Source: Saccharophagus sp. K07 (GTDB lineage Bacteria; Pseudomonadota; Gammaproteobacteria; Pseudomonadales; Cellvibrionaceae). From it: a DNA stretch of 64,000 nucleotides. Both the position numbers and the translations under genes were made by a program. Under the pieces are notes generated by a model, which saw only the letters and a program-made list of their open reading frames with translations, searched no databases and was not told the origin of the DNA. The DNA is taken from positions 1 through 64,000 of the forward strand of contig NZ_QRAI01000004.1 in assembly GCF_014336955.1 (NCBI RefSeq), written 5' to 3'. Positions 35,377 through 44,082 of the stretch are shown here, one piece after another; the stretch's first letter is position 1; each line of letters starts with the position of its first letter.

Positions 35377-35533
35377 CGCTGTCTCCGAACGCTATTGCGT
35401 TTGATTGAAATCGTTCAGTTTGGAGGTTTTCCAAATGTGAAACAAGAACTAATATTAAATGGGCCGAAAAGGGAGATTCAGAAAAATCGTATGGCTAAGG
35501 AAAAATATTGCTTAATTTTTACCGAGACGTTTT

Positions 35534-37015
35534 ATGCAAATCTCCCGGGGAAAAATCACAAGGTCAGTCTTTGTCATATTGAGTTTGATGATTGGTTTTG
35601 TCATAGCTAACCAAGCCATAGCTGAAACAAGCAAAAACCGCATATTTGTTCTCACCGACATAGGCAATGAGCCAGATGACCAAATGTCGTTTGTGCGTTT
35701 GTTGATGTATGCCAATGAACTGGATATCGAAGGTCTGGTTGCGACCACCTCCACTTGGCAACGCAATCACACGCAACCGCAAACTTTGCGCGAAATTATT
35801 AAAACCTACGGCAAAGTCAGGCCGAATTTACTGAAGCATGAAAAAGGCTGGCCGGAAGGCAAAACCCTTCTTTCCTTGGTCAGCAGTGGCCAGCCCAGCT
35901 ATGGCATGGCCGCCGTCGGCAATGGCAAATCCACGGACGGTTCGCGAGCATTAATTCAAGCGGCAGACCGAGCGGATAATCGACCGCTGTGGATCAGTAT
36001 TTGGGGTGGTGCCAATACGCTGGCGCAAGCCTTATGGGATGTACGGGCAACGCGTTCTGCGGAAGAACTGGCTGCGTTTGTCGCAAAATTAAAAGTCTAT
36101 TCCATTTCCGATCAGGACGATGCGGGCTTATGGATTCGCAGAGAATTTCCCGATTTGTTTTATATAGTGATGCCCTCCTCACAAGACAGTGACGATTATT
36201 ACTACGCAACCTGGACCGGAATTGCGGGTGATTTTTTTTATCGCAACGGTATGGGCGCAGACAGCAGTTTAATTACCAATGAATGGTTGGAAGCCAATAT
36301 TCGTAAAGGACCGCTGGGCAAACATTACCCGAAATTTGAATATATTATGGAAGGCGATACACCCGCCTTTTTGCATCTGCTCAATAACGGTTTGGCCAGC
36401 TATGAATCCCCGTCTTGGGGCGGTTGGGGTGGGCGTTATGTGTATCGCCAACCCAAAGGTGAAACGCGAAAAATATGGACACAAGGCGGCGGTGGCGGAA
36501 GTTTAACGTCGCAGGATGAAGTCATTGGTATCGACGGCAAAACCTACGTTTCCGATCAAGCCACTATTTGGCGCTGGCGCGAAGCCTTTCAACACGATTT
36601 TGCCGCGCGCATGGATTGGACAATCAAGCCTTATAAACAGGCCAACCATCATCCGGTGATCATTGTAAATGGCGTTACAGGAAGTGAACCTATTCGGGTT
36701 TCGATTGAAGTTGGTAAAACTCTGGTGCTGGATGCCAGCGAAAGCCATGATCCAGACGGGCACGCACTTTCCTATCAATGGATAATCTATCCGGAAGCGG
36801 GCTATGAACCCGGTCAATCCATGGCAGGAGTGGAATTCACCAACATCAACGGCAGCAAAGCTACTTTTAAAGCGTTAAAAACCTGCCGCGGCGACTGGCA
36901 TAATCGCAATCCGGAGTGTGAAAAAGGCCTTGTGCATATTATCTTGGCAGTGACGGATAATGGCATGCCGAAATTAACCAGATATCGAAGAATTATCGCA
37001 GAGGTGCGTAAATAA
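35534..37015 (+). CDS. Sde182-like cellulose-binding/nucleoside hydrolase-like protein (DUF1593)
   Basis: 493 residues with signal peptide (SVFVILSLMIGFVIANQAIA). The nucleoside-hydrolase-like domain (~33-320) opens with the metal-loop motif FVLTDIGNEPDDQMSFVRLL and contains LWISIWGGANTLAQALWD and ESPSWGGWGGRY. A C-terminal Ig-like domain (~375-490) contains LDASESHDPDGHALSYQW. The family is named after Sde0182 of Saccharophagus degradans, reported as cellulose-binding. It fits a secreted protein of a plant-polysaccharide degrader. Catalytic activity on nucleosides is not established. No sugar-utilisation genes are adjacent. Confidence 0.9.
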   Translation: MQISRGKITRSVFVILSLMIGFVIANQAIAETSKNRIFVLTDIGNEPDDQMSFVRLLMYANELDIEGLVATTSTWQRNHTQPQTLREIIKTYGKVRPNLLKHEKGWPEGKTLLSLVSSGQPSYGMAAVGNGKSTDGSRALIQAADRADNRPLWISIWGGANTLAQALWDVRATRSAEELAAFVAKLKVYSISDQDDAGLWIRREFPDLFYIVMPSSQDSDDYYYATWTGIAGDFFYRNGMGADSSLITNEWLEANIRKGPLGKHYPKFEYIMEGDTPAFLHLLNNGLASYESPSWGGWGGRYVYRQPKGETRKIWTQGGGGGSLTSQDEVIGIDGKTYVSDQATIWRWREAFQHDFAARMDWTIKPYKQANHHPVIIVNGVTGSEPIRVSIEVGKTLVLDASESHDPDGHALSYQWIIYPEAGYEPGQSMAGVEFTNINGSKATFKALKTCRGDWHNRNPECEKGLVHIILAVTDNGMPKLTRYRRIIAEVRK

Positions 37016-37038
37016 TTTTTCGTGCTATAGACGGCGAA

Positions 37039-37401
37039 TTATTTAAATTTGATAAGCAACTCGCCGTCTGATAATGGACCATACTGATCATCCAATAGAA
37101 ATATTTGCGATACCCCACTCGCTGCCGCAGCTTCCCGAAAAAATCTGAGTTCCAATTCGGTATAACCGCCTTCCATTTTCGAAACCAGGTGTATCAGCAG
37201 CTTTGGTTTGATTAAACCAAACAAGGTTTTGGGTTGACTGGCAACTGCGCGTTTAAATGCGTCCTCGACATCAGAGAATTTCCCCGCTAAAGAACGAGGA
37301 TGTGCCAGCCCCTGTGACGGAAACTGCTTCTCGTTATTTTCCCCTACCGTTCTGGCTTCCAGATAACCTTTAAAGACTTTGATGTAAATAAGTTTTCTCA
37401 T
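37039..37401 (-). CDS. Small protein resembling part of MreB (unknown function)
   Basis: 120 residues with a good ribosome site (GGAGACCCCC reading on the minus strand). The C-terminal half, LFGLIKPKLLIHLVSKMEGG, then YTELELRFFREAAAASG and QIFLLDDQYGPLSDGELL, follows the order of MreB's RP+hhhh+P.G.TEVE+RA..+AA..AGA..V.LI.EP segment. The nucleotide-binding residues of MreB are absent. It may be a stand-alone degenerate actin-fold piece; a role in cell shape is not supported. Transcribed convergently with the Sde182-like gene. Confidence 0.65.
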   Translation of the reverse strand: MRKLIYIKVFKGYLEARTVGENNEKQFPSQGLAHPRSLAGKFSDVEDAFKRAVASQPKTLFGLIKPKLLIHLVSKMEGGYTELELRFFREAAAASGVSQIFLLDDQYGPLSDGELLIKFK

Positions 37402-37586
37402 TTTGGGGGTCTCCTGTGTGCTGCCACCTTATGACAATTTTACTTAGGTCTCAATAAATAAATCGTATGGTCGCCGCAACCTGGGCTGATTTTTGGAGCT
37501 TTGAAGTTGCGAAGACCTATTTGTTGTTCTAACGTCCATAGAGGGTTTATAGAAATATGCTTAACATGGTTTATCGGGAGAGATAA

Positions 37587-38225
37587 ATGTATCGAAATTT
37601 GATTTGTGCGCTATTGATTCTATGTGGAAGTCAGACTCATGCGGATCAAGCGGTTTCAGGAAATCTTGTCAGAATAGATGCTGCGTATAGCATCGAGTCA
37701 GTGGCGTATGATGACGAATATGACGAGGTGGCTTATGTGGGTGGCGCGTTGACCGGATTGGTGACCTTTCAATCAGAGCAGGGTTTTTATGGGCAGTTGG
37801 GCGCTGCGAGACTATCGATAGACGAAATGCAAATCAATGATGAAACCTATGATGTCAATATAAAGGAATCGGGTCGCTCTTTCGGCTTTGGTTATCGTAT
37901 GCCCCGTGAAGCAGATGGTTTGTATTGGGGCATTGGCTATGGAAGGGTCAATGCTAAGGGTGCTGAGGCAGTTAACTCAATAAAGGTTTTTTGGGAGAAA
38001 GAGACAGATCTCCGCTACGGGGTCATCTCGGTTTCTTATAGCGATGGTAAAAATACGAAAATGCTAGCCGTAGCGGGACGTCATATATGGTTTTTTGGAC
38101 ACAGCGGATTCGGTATGGGGGTATCCTGGGGCGTAGGATCGGGCAAAATGAAATCAGAAAATATGAATGTTGATATGGGACAAGCAACATTGGGCGCGAT
38201 CATAATGCTTAGACCCAAGTTCTAA
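37587..38225 (+). CDS. Exported protein, probable small outer-membrane barrel
   Basis: 212 residues, GGGAGA ribosome site, signal peptide MYRNLICALLILCGSQTHA. The mature part alternates strands and turns (AAYSIESVAYDDEYDEVAYV, FGFGYRMPREADGLYWGIGY, GFGMGVSWGVGSG) and ends in hydrophobic IMLRPKF. This suits an 8-10-strand outer-membrane protein. No named family recognised. Confidence 0.7.
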   Translation: MYRNLICALLILCGSQTHADQAVSGNLVRIDAAYSIESVAYDDEYDEVAYVGGALTGLVTFQSEQGFYGQLGAARLSIDEMQINDETYDVNIKESGRSFGFGYRMPREADGLYWGIGYGRVNAKGAEAVNSIKVFWEKETDLRYGVISVSYSDGKNTKMLAVAGRHIWFFGHSGFGMGVSWGVGSGKMKSENMNVDMGQATLGAIIMLRPKF

Positions 38226-38420
38226 TAAGGTATTACAGGCCTGTCCTGGCTCGCGTAACTAATATCTCGCAGTGATTGTTTTGCTAATCCCGGGGGCGCT
38301 GCCCCTTTTCTATTTTTTTGGTCAATCAAATATTAATGATCGACTCCGCTAGCCCATGTAACATCGTCAAGCGGCAACTAAGATCTATATATCAAATTTT
38401 GCCATCCAGGATAACCTGAT

Positions 38421-38846
38421 TTAAGAGGGAAAACGCATAACATACTCTTTCTGACCTGTAGCGCTGTCTAGGCTTTCTTCAATAATGAAAAACCCCTGCG
38501 ATTTATAAAAATGGATGCTGGGTATATTGGCTTTATACACGGATAGGGTAAGAGTTTTTCTTATGGTTTTGGCGTGTTCAACAAGCGCTTTTCCTATACC
38601 TTCTCCCTGCTTATCGGGTTTGACAAAAATTGCGGCCAGTCTGTCATCCAGAAGTGCAACAAAGCCGAGAACTTCCGACTTATCTTCATATATGTAAACG
38701 TCGGATGCGGGAATATAAATGTCTCGCATATTTTGCAGCTGTGAGCGCCAAAAATTTGCCTCGACAAAATCATGTGCCTTGAGTGAGGCGGACAGCCATA
38801 TATCGAGTACAGCATCCATATCTTCGGATAAAAATTTACGAATCAT
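38421..38846 (-). CDS. GNAT-family N-acetyltransferase (YjaB-like)
   Basis: 141 residues from the ATG at 38846 (MIRKFLSEDMDAVLDIWL); ten more codons are open upstream. The acetyl-CoA loop is FVKPDKQGEGIGKALVEHAK. Motif B is NIPSIHFYKSQGFFIIEES, with a typical ending YVMRF. The N-terminal ..ASLKAHDFV segment is like YjaB/YafP acetyltransferases. Substrate unknown. Confidence 0.88.
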   Translation of the reverse strand: MIRKFLSEDMDAVLDIWLSASLKAHDFVEANFWRSQLQNMRDIYIPASDVYIYEDKSEVLGFVALLDDRLAAIFVKPDKQGEGIGKALVEHAKTIRKTLTLSVYKANIPSIHFYKSQGFFIIEESLDSATGQKEYVMRFPS

Positions 38847-38977
38847 AAAAGCTGGTTGAAGTTTGATCTTTGCCAAATGGCATCATACAGGCTCTGAGGG
38901 ATTGGAAGTTAAATAATTTGTAGCTGCTGATGTGAGGCGCCGTTCTAGGAATAGGAGGGCGTAATGCCCTCCCCGCA

Positions 38978-39496
38978 TCATTGTTGGGTACTGCTATCAA
39001 GAAGAAAAACCAGTCCCAACATATGAAACTCGTCGACATTTTGCTCGATCGCCAACTCTCTAATATTCTGGTCCAGCGTGGCGGTTATGCCGTGATTTTT
39101 CAGTTTCTGCAACAGCTCAGTATGATCGGTGCGGGTGACATCGGCTAGCGCGGACAGAGGTGCGTCAATAAGCGCATAGGAAATCGGCCATTTTAATTGC
39201 GGAGCGGTGATATGTCCGAAGGAAAAGGTCGAAATAAAAACAATCATGGAAAAAATAGCCACGCTGCCCCGCCCCCAGTTGGATCGCAGGTGTTTTGTCA
39301 GCGGTTTGAAATTTATCACCATATGTCCAGCTGCGCCTATAATAAAAATCCACGAAAACCACTCGTGTGCGAAGCTGAGATAGCCGGGTACAACATCAAA
39401 AAACATCAGCACGCCGGTAACGGTCATCAAAATAAAGGAGCCTATGGTGATAGGTGTGGACCAGGTGCGTAAAGTAAATGGTTTTGCTGCTTTCAT
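38978..39496 (-). CDS. DUF4405 membrane protein
   Basis: 172 residues, AGAGGAA ribosome site. Three membrane helices: ITIGSFILMTVTGVLMFFDV, WFSWIFIIGAAGHMVINF and GSVAIFSMIVFISTFSFGHI. Two histidines within or next to helices (FAHEWFSW, GHMVINFKPL) recall b-type haem ligands seen in this family. The soluble tail (~125-172) carries a short helical repeat (LKNHGITATLDQNIRELAIE). It lies downstream of the oxidoreductase at 39528 on the same strand, 31 bases apart in convergent reading order, so the two may form an operon. Confidence 0.75.
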   Translation of the reverse strand: MKAAKPFTLRTWSTPITIGSFILMTVTGVLMFFDVVPGYLSFAHEWFSWIFIIGAAGHMVINFKPLTKHLRSNWGRGSVAIFSMIVFISTFSFGHITAPQLKWPISYALIDAPLSALADVTRTDHTELLQKLKNHGITATLDQNIRELAIEQNVDEFHMLGLVFLLDSSTQQ

Positions 39497-39527
39497 ATCA
39501 AGTTCCTCTTGAACTGGTCAGCGGTCA

Positions 39528-40469
39528 TTAGGGTGTAAACACAATGCGCTCGCCGTTAGACGGCGTTGCTGTCCACATATGTTCCACTTCGGAGAGAGGG
39601 ACGGGTTTTGCGTCTATCTGAAATCTACCACGGGTAATTTCTTTGATCAGGGAAGGTAATTCTTTAAGAATATCGCGACCGGTAACAGAACCGAGCCCGC
39701 TGCCCACGATTTGAAAATTGGCTGCGCGCAAAAATAAACCTGGAATAGCGGCGATATCGCCAGCCATAGAACCGACATGTATCCAGGTGAGCAAACGGCT
39801 GCGATCAGCTCTCTGTGTCAAGACCGTCTCGATATTTTTTGCAGCGCTTTCGCCCCAGACAAAATCGAGCACTATATCCACCTCACGCGCGAGAGTGCCC
39901 AGTCTGCTGTCCCCAAGCGTCACAATATCGGTTGCACCGAGTGCGGGAAGGTGTGCGAGTTTATTTTCGTTGCGGCCGGCCGCGATGACTTGAGACGCGC
40001 CAAGGTAACGTGCAATTTGCACGGCCAAACTTCCCGAGCTGCCGGTAGCTCCGAGCACAAGTACTTTCATTTTTTTGCGAAATGGAACGCGACAACGCAA
40101 TGCAAGCCAGGATGCCATGGCCGGATTCATGGCCGCCGCAATGGTCACCGGATCGCAACCGCTGGGCAGCTTGATGCTGTGGTCGACTTCGATCACGGTT
40201 TTCTCCGCCATAGAACCTATCTGATCAGGACTTACGACGAAATAACGCAACTTGCCATCTGGGCCTTTTCCAACACCATCCATGCCGGGAACCAAGGGAA
40301 GCTTTCCAACCCCGGAATAGTGGGCACCCGAGGCGCGTCCGCGCGTAACGTGGTGTAAGCCGGCGGCGAGAACTTCCACGAGCATTTCGCCGCGTCCGGA
40401 TGGTGTGGGATCAGTGTAATCGCTGTAACTGGGAGGTTGATGAAACGAGGTGATAACGGCTGCTTTCAT
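39528..40469 (-). CDS. Quinone oxidoreductase-like MDR dehydrogenase
   Basis: 313 residues from the ATG at 40469, preceded by AAGGAG (reading on the minus strand). The N-terminal GroES-like domain includes AGLHHVTRGRASGAHY and VPGMDGVG. The Rossmann fold is at VLVLGATGSSGSLAVQIARYL. No catalytic or structural zinc cysteines are visible, so it belongs to the zinc-free quinone-reductase side of the medium-chain family. It is divergent from a MarR regulator with paired half-sites between them; regulation by MarR in response to a quinone or aldehyde-type compound is likely but inferred. Confidence 0.88.
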   Translation of the reverse strand: MKAAVITSFHQPPSYSDYTDPTPSGRGEMLVEVLAAGLHHVTRGRASGAHYSGVGKLPLVPGMDGVGKGPDGKLRYFVVSPDQIGSMAEKTVIEVDHSIKLPSGCDPVTIAAAMNPAMASWLALRCRVPFRKKMKVLVLGATGSSGSLAVQIARYLGASQVIAAGRNENKLAHLPALGATDIVTLGDSRLGTLAREVDIVLDFVWGESAAKNIETVLTQRADRSRLLTWIHVGSMAGDIAAIPGLFLRAANFQIVGSGLGSVTGRDILKELPSLIKEITRGRFQIDAKPVPLSEVEHMWTATPSNGERIVFTP

Positions 40470-40499
40470 GGGGTCTCCTTGAGGCATGCGCCTCTCAAT

Positions 40500-40541
40500 T
40501 AGTTCGTAGTGCGATCTATTATTGATGCGTAATACGAACTA
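40500..40541. promoter_or_regulatory. Candidate MarR operator between the divergent genes
   Basis: TAGTTCGTA (40500-40508) and its inverted partner TACGAACTA (40533-40541), 24 bases apart, lie between the oxidoreductase start (40469) and marR start (40581). They may be two half-sites or two separate weak operators. Confidence 0.6.
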
Positions 40542-40580
40542 TGTCAAGCTGCCGCAAAAATTGAGAAACAGAAAAATCCT

Positions 40581-41027
40581 ATGAAGAAAGAGCATTCCCT
40601 TTCCGCTGGTGAAGAACTGGTGGATGCGCTTATGACCACCTCCTTTATCACCATGGCCATCATCAACAAGATCGGCGCGGAGCATGATTTGTCGCTCTCG
40701 TTGATTCGAGTGCTGGGGATTCTGTGGGATCGACGGCCGCGCATGACGGAACTTGCCGATTACCTCGGTTTGGAAAAACAAACCATGTCAGGATTGATCG
40801 CCCGAGCGGAAAAAAGAGGATTGGTCGTGCGCGCAGCATGCAAAGACGACGGCAGAGCCACAGAAGTTTTTTTGACAAAAGAGGGAGCCGAACTCGTCAA
40901 ACAGTTGCGAGATCAGGGACAGCAGGCGCTTATGCCATTGATTGAAAGTCTTAATGCTTCAGATCAGCAACGCCTGCAGGAACTACTGTTGCGCATGCTT
41001 AATGCAAAGGGCGCGCGTGGAAATTGA
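40581..41027 (+). CDS. MarR-family transcriptional regulator
   Basis: 148 residues. Winged helix with recognition segment RMTELADYLGLEKQTMSGLI and wing RAEKRGLVVRAACKDDGRAT; helices at both ends for dimerisation. It is divergently transcribed from the oxidoreductase gene, a standard layout for a ligand-responsive repressor controlling its neighbour. Confidence 0.92.
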   Translation: MKKEHSLSAGEELVDALMTTSFITMAIINKIGAEHDLSLSLIRVLGILWDRRPRMTELADYLGLEKQTMSGLIARAEKRGLVVRAACKDDGRATEVFLTKEGAELVKQLRDQGQQALMPLIESLNASDQQRLQELLLRMLNAKGARGN

Positions 41028-41076
41028 CCTTCGGTATTATCGAAGGTCGTTGTTATAAAAATAAATTTACTGAATC

Positions 41077-42567
41077 TCAAAACTCATCTTCAGCTAAGGC
41101 ATATGTCTCCATATTGCCGTGCTGAACCTTATAAAGCGTCATTGTCACGTTGCTGTAGCGTGTGCCGTTGTCGATAGGTGTTTCATTTAGAGTGAAATCC
41201 TCGGATCTGGATAGACGACCTGTGGTGAGGTCTCTATATCGAACGTCATATGCGCCGGCATCGATTTTCTCGAGGGTAAATTTCTGAAATGCGGGAATAA
41301 AGAAAAACCGCACGGGATTTGCCTCATCCTCCTTGAGAGCAACGAGTTTCACAAATACATCGGAATCATTTTGAATGTTGTCAATGGTAAGAATCGATAG
41401 GCCACCCTCGTTCAACTGCGGATATTCTGCAACATAAGCAGCCGTTGTTGGCCATGGCGCACCATTTGGTGCAGTGTCCGGTCTGACATAGCCTGGCTTG
41501 GGTGAAAGCTTTGGCTGGATATAGGGTGCCGGGTTGCCGGTGTAATAAGGTCGATGTCGCGCCGGCATATCAGCATACTCTTGGTAATTTATTCCGATTG
41601 CCAAAAGCGCGAGCAAGGGTAACAAGGTGTAAGCAGCTATAGATGCTACAGGCGCTCTCTTTTTGGCTTTTACGCCATCGGCTCTGACCTTAAAAAAATC
41701 ATCGTTATTCAAAAGATAATTCAGATCGCGGGAATTTACGGCGGACCTGAAATGGGCATCAAAGGTTCGTAATCCATTCACAAATTCCTGATATGCAGAC
41801 TCTGGGGAAATATGGAAAGTTTCCCTCTTGTTATTTGCCACTATTTTTACTTCTGTATCAGTGTAAATGCCGTAACTGTGGCGGTGCGTGGCCTTGATGT
41901 CGGAAATCGTCCAGATAGGCCAATAGGAAATTTTGTCAAATTGCAGTTTGATCAAGTATAGAGGTGTCACCAGCAGCCAGGACTTCAGCGGCTTTGTATG
42001 CCACGAAAAAATCCACACAATATTTTTCGCCAGAAAAAAGCTCAGCAGGGTCATTCCGCCAAAATAAAACTTGGTCGTATTATCGCTCCATGGTCCATCG
42101 CGCGATACGAGAAAGAGAACGCAAATAAGAAGGGAAAGAATGGCACACCAGCAATAGTTTTTGATTACACCGTCGAGTTTGATTCTCAGTTGATTGTTAT
42201 TAAGTCCTAAGGCTCGCTCCTTTATCCTTCTTTGCGAGTCTTCATCCAAATCGTAGAAGTTGATATGCCCAGGGACAGGTGTACTGAATTCAATCTCTCT
42301 TATGGAATCCGAGCCGACATTTTCTTTCACGGGAGTTGGAGATTCCTGTTCTGTAATCCAGGCATCGTGCCGACTTCTGGCCTCCGGGTCAGACAATACC
42401 GCATAGGCATCGTCAATCATTTTCATCACCTGCCGTGACTCGGCGGAATTTCCATTTCGGTCAGGATGATACTTTTGTGAGAGTGTTTTGTAGGCGGCGC
42501 GAATCGCTTCTGGTGTCGCGTTTCTGGCTACTTTCAAATTATCGTAATGGGTCCGTACTTTTTTCAT
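41077..42567 (-). CDS. J-domain membrane protein
   Basis: 496 residues from the ATG at 42567 (MKKVRTHYDNLKVARNATPE). N-terminal J domain (~5-70) with the HPD motif (SQKYHPDRNGNSAES), required to stimulate Hsp70. Helices at ~140-160 (WCAILSLLICVLFLV) and ~175-195 follow, then a bPH-like section (~205-290; SYWPIWTISDIKATHRHSYG), another helix (~310; IAAYTLLPLLALLAIGINY) and a C-terminal beta domain (~390-496). The J domain at the N-terminus faces the cytosol. Such proteins may recruit DnaK to a membrane site; partner unknown. Confidence 0.85.
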   Translation of the reverse strand: MKKVRTHYDNLKVARNATPEAIRAAYKTLSQKYHPDRNGNSAESRQVMKMIDDAYAVLSDPEARSRHDAWITEQESPTPVKENVGSDSIREIEFSTPVPGHINFYDLDEDSQRRIKERALGLNNNQLRIKLDGVIKNYCWCAILSLLICVLFLVSRDGPWSDNTTKFYFGGMTLLSFFLAKNIVWIFSWHTKPLKSWLLVTPLYLIKLQFDKISYWPIWTISDIKATHRHSYGIYTDTEVKIVANNKRETFHISPESAYQEFVNGLRTFDAHFRSAVNSRDLNYLLNNDDFFKVRADGVKAKKRAPVASIAAYTLLPLLALLAIGINYQEYADMPARHRPYYTGNPAPYIQPKLSPKPGYVRPDTAPNGAPWPTTAAYVAEYPQLNEGGLSILTIDNIQNDSDVFVKLVALKEDEANPVRFFFIPAFQKFTLEKIDAGAYDVRYRDLTTGRLSRSEDFTLNETPIDNGTRYSNVTMTLYKVQHGNMETYALAEDEF

Positions 42568-42916
42568 AATGAATAGTTTGAGTTGTTTAATTTTACGCAG
42601 CCAACGAGAGAAGTCCGGCGTACCCAAAGCCAGTCAAATCAAGATTCTGGGCGGTCAATTTCTAAACGATTGGTTCTCCTTAAAAACCAAAACGCATGTG
42701 ATCAAAGATATGATTCGAGCTTGATACTTGGCTAGAGAGGCATCCGGCAAAATGTAACAGATTGTGAGCCGGTTCTTGCTATCGAGAAAAGTTCATGGAC
42801 AATACGAAGGTCGAGCATAGCTTGGCGCTGAGTATCGCGGCATTTGCTACGCCTGCCTATACTGTAGCGAGGCCAATGCTGGCCTGGAAGCTTGTCAACT
42901 ACTTGGAGAGCACAAT

Positions 42917-43414
42917 ATGGAAAACAACATCTACAAAGCCCCTGAATCAGAACTGACTCCCCCGAATGAAAGCCCTTCAGAGTTGGCACCGCGCGGCCGC
43001 CGGCTGTTGGCTTCGATCATCGATAGCTTGATTGTGGGCGTAGTAACGGTTCCCATTATGTATTTAACTGGCGGGTTTGATGGCGTCTCCGAGGGGCAGC
43101 AGCCATCTTTTTTATATGCATTGATCATTGGCTTTGTCAGCATCGCGGTCTTCCTCGCAATTAATTTCAATTTATTGAAATCCTCGGGGCAGACTGTTGG
43201 CAAGCGGGCTCTAAAAATAAAAATTGTGACACTCGATGGAGAGCTTCCTGAAGTAGGTAATCACCTTCTCAAGCGCTACGCCGTATTTATGTTGTCAGGA
43301 CAAATTCCCTTTATTGGTCAATATCTTTCCTTGATCAATGTTTTATTTATCTTTGGTCGAGAGAGGCGCTGCGTTCACGACCATATTGCTGGAACCAAAG
43401 TTGTTTCCTGCTAA
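42917..43414 (+). CDS. RDD-family membrane protein
   Basis: 165 residues, GGAGAG ribosome site. A hydrophilic start (MENNIYKAPESEL) leads to the RDD signature in ASIIDSLIVG and a second helix pair (LYALIIGFVSIAVFLAINFN). The typical GKRALKIKIV and EVGNHLLKRYAV segments follow. Members are membrane proteins of poorly known function; some are Na+(Li+)/H+ antiporters. Confidence 0.88.
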   Translation: MENNIYKAPESELTPPNESPSELAPRGRRLLASIIDSLIVGVVTVPIMYLTGGFDGVSEGQQPSFLYALIIGFVSIAVFLAINFNLLKSSGQTVGKRALKIKIVTLDGELPEVGNHLLKRYAVFMLSGQIPFIGQYLSLINVLFIFGRERRCVHDHIAGTKVVSC

Positions 43415-43534
43415 TAGATCAATTCCCGAATTTGCGTAACAAGGACGTTGCGTGATTCTCTGCAATAAAATCTCACCTGTTGGTCCAATCAGATATGCGT
43501 ATGGATACCTCAATAACGACTGCACATAATTTTT

Positions 43535-43807
43535 TTAATTAAACAACGCTGATATAGCACTCGCGATCCCTTCGACGACAGACACTACGCCTCCGACTAT
43601 AGCTTCTAGGACGCCAACCAATGTCTCCAGTATGCTTCCCCCGCTTGCAACAACAGGCGTCGCCATACCGATTAAGGAGATAGTTATAACTGCTACAGCG
43701 AGCGCCTCGAATCCGGCGATGAGTACGTATATCAATGCCCCAATAAGTGCGAATGAGCAAAGGGAATTTAACGCTCTGATTTTTAATGATTTGTGCTTTC
43801 TATCCAT
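43535..43807 (-). CDS. Small hydrophobic Gly/Val-rich membrane peptide
   Basis: 90 residues with a good AGGAG site before the ATG. A basic start (MDRKHKSLKIR) precedes a helix (SFALIGALIYVLIAGFEALA). Two Gly/Ala/Val-rich hydrophobic stretches follow (ITISLIGMATPVVASGG and VLEAIVGGVVSVVEGIASAI), ending ALFN. This looks like a pore-forming or bacteriocin-like peptide or a small holin. It lies 275 bases from, and divergent to, the third LysM module. No homologue is recognised. Confidence 0.6.
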   Translation of the reverse strand: MDRKHKSLKIRALNSLCSFALIGALIYVLIAGFEALAVAVITISLIGMATPVVASGGSILETLVGVLEAIVGGVVSVVEGIASAISALFN

Positions 43808-44082
43808 GGTTGTTATCTCCTAAGACATGTGAATTGTCGCTCAATTAAATGAGCATTTCTGATCCCGATATGGGGAACCGTCGATAATACCAGTCAAAAC
43901 TCTAAAGAGGATATAGGTATCCTTCAGGGGAAGAGAGCAAGCCGTTGATACATATTTGCCCAGCTATAAATGAGAAGATTGTCTCATACGATGTTGGCGT
44001 CAGTAATCATATTTGCCACTACTTACTAGTGGAAATACAATGGCCGCTTTCACCTGGAATCCATCAGTGACAAGGAGTGCTT

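Noticed and set aside
35395-35610. 71-codon ORF before the Sde182-like gene
   Set aside because: Overlaps the signal-peptide region of the real gene in another frame, with no ribosome site and no likeness to known proteins.
42732-42989. 85-codon minus-strand ORF
   Set aside because: Overlaps the RDD gene start and its upstream region; no supporting features.
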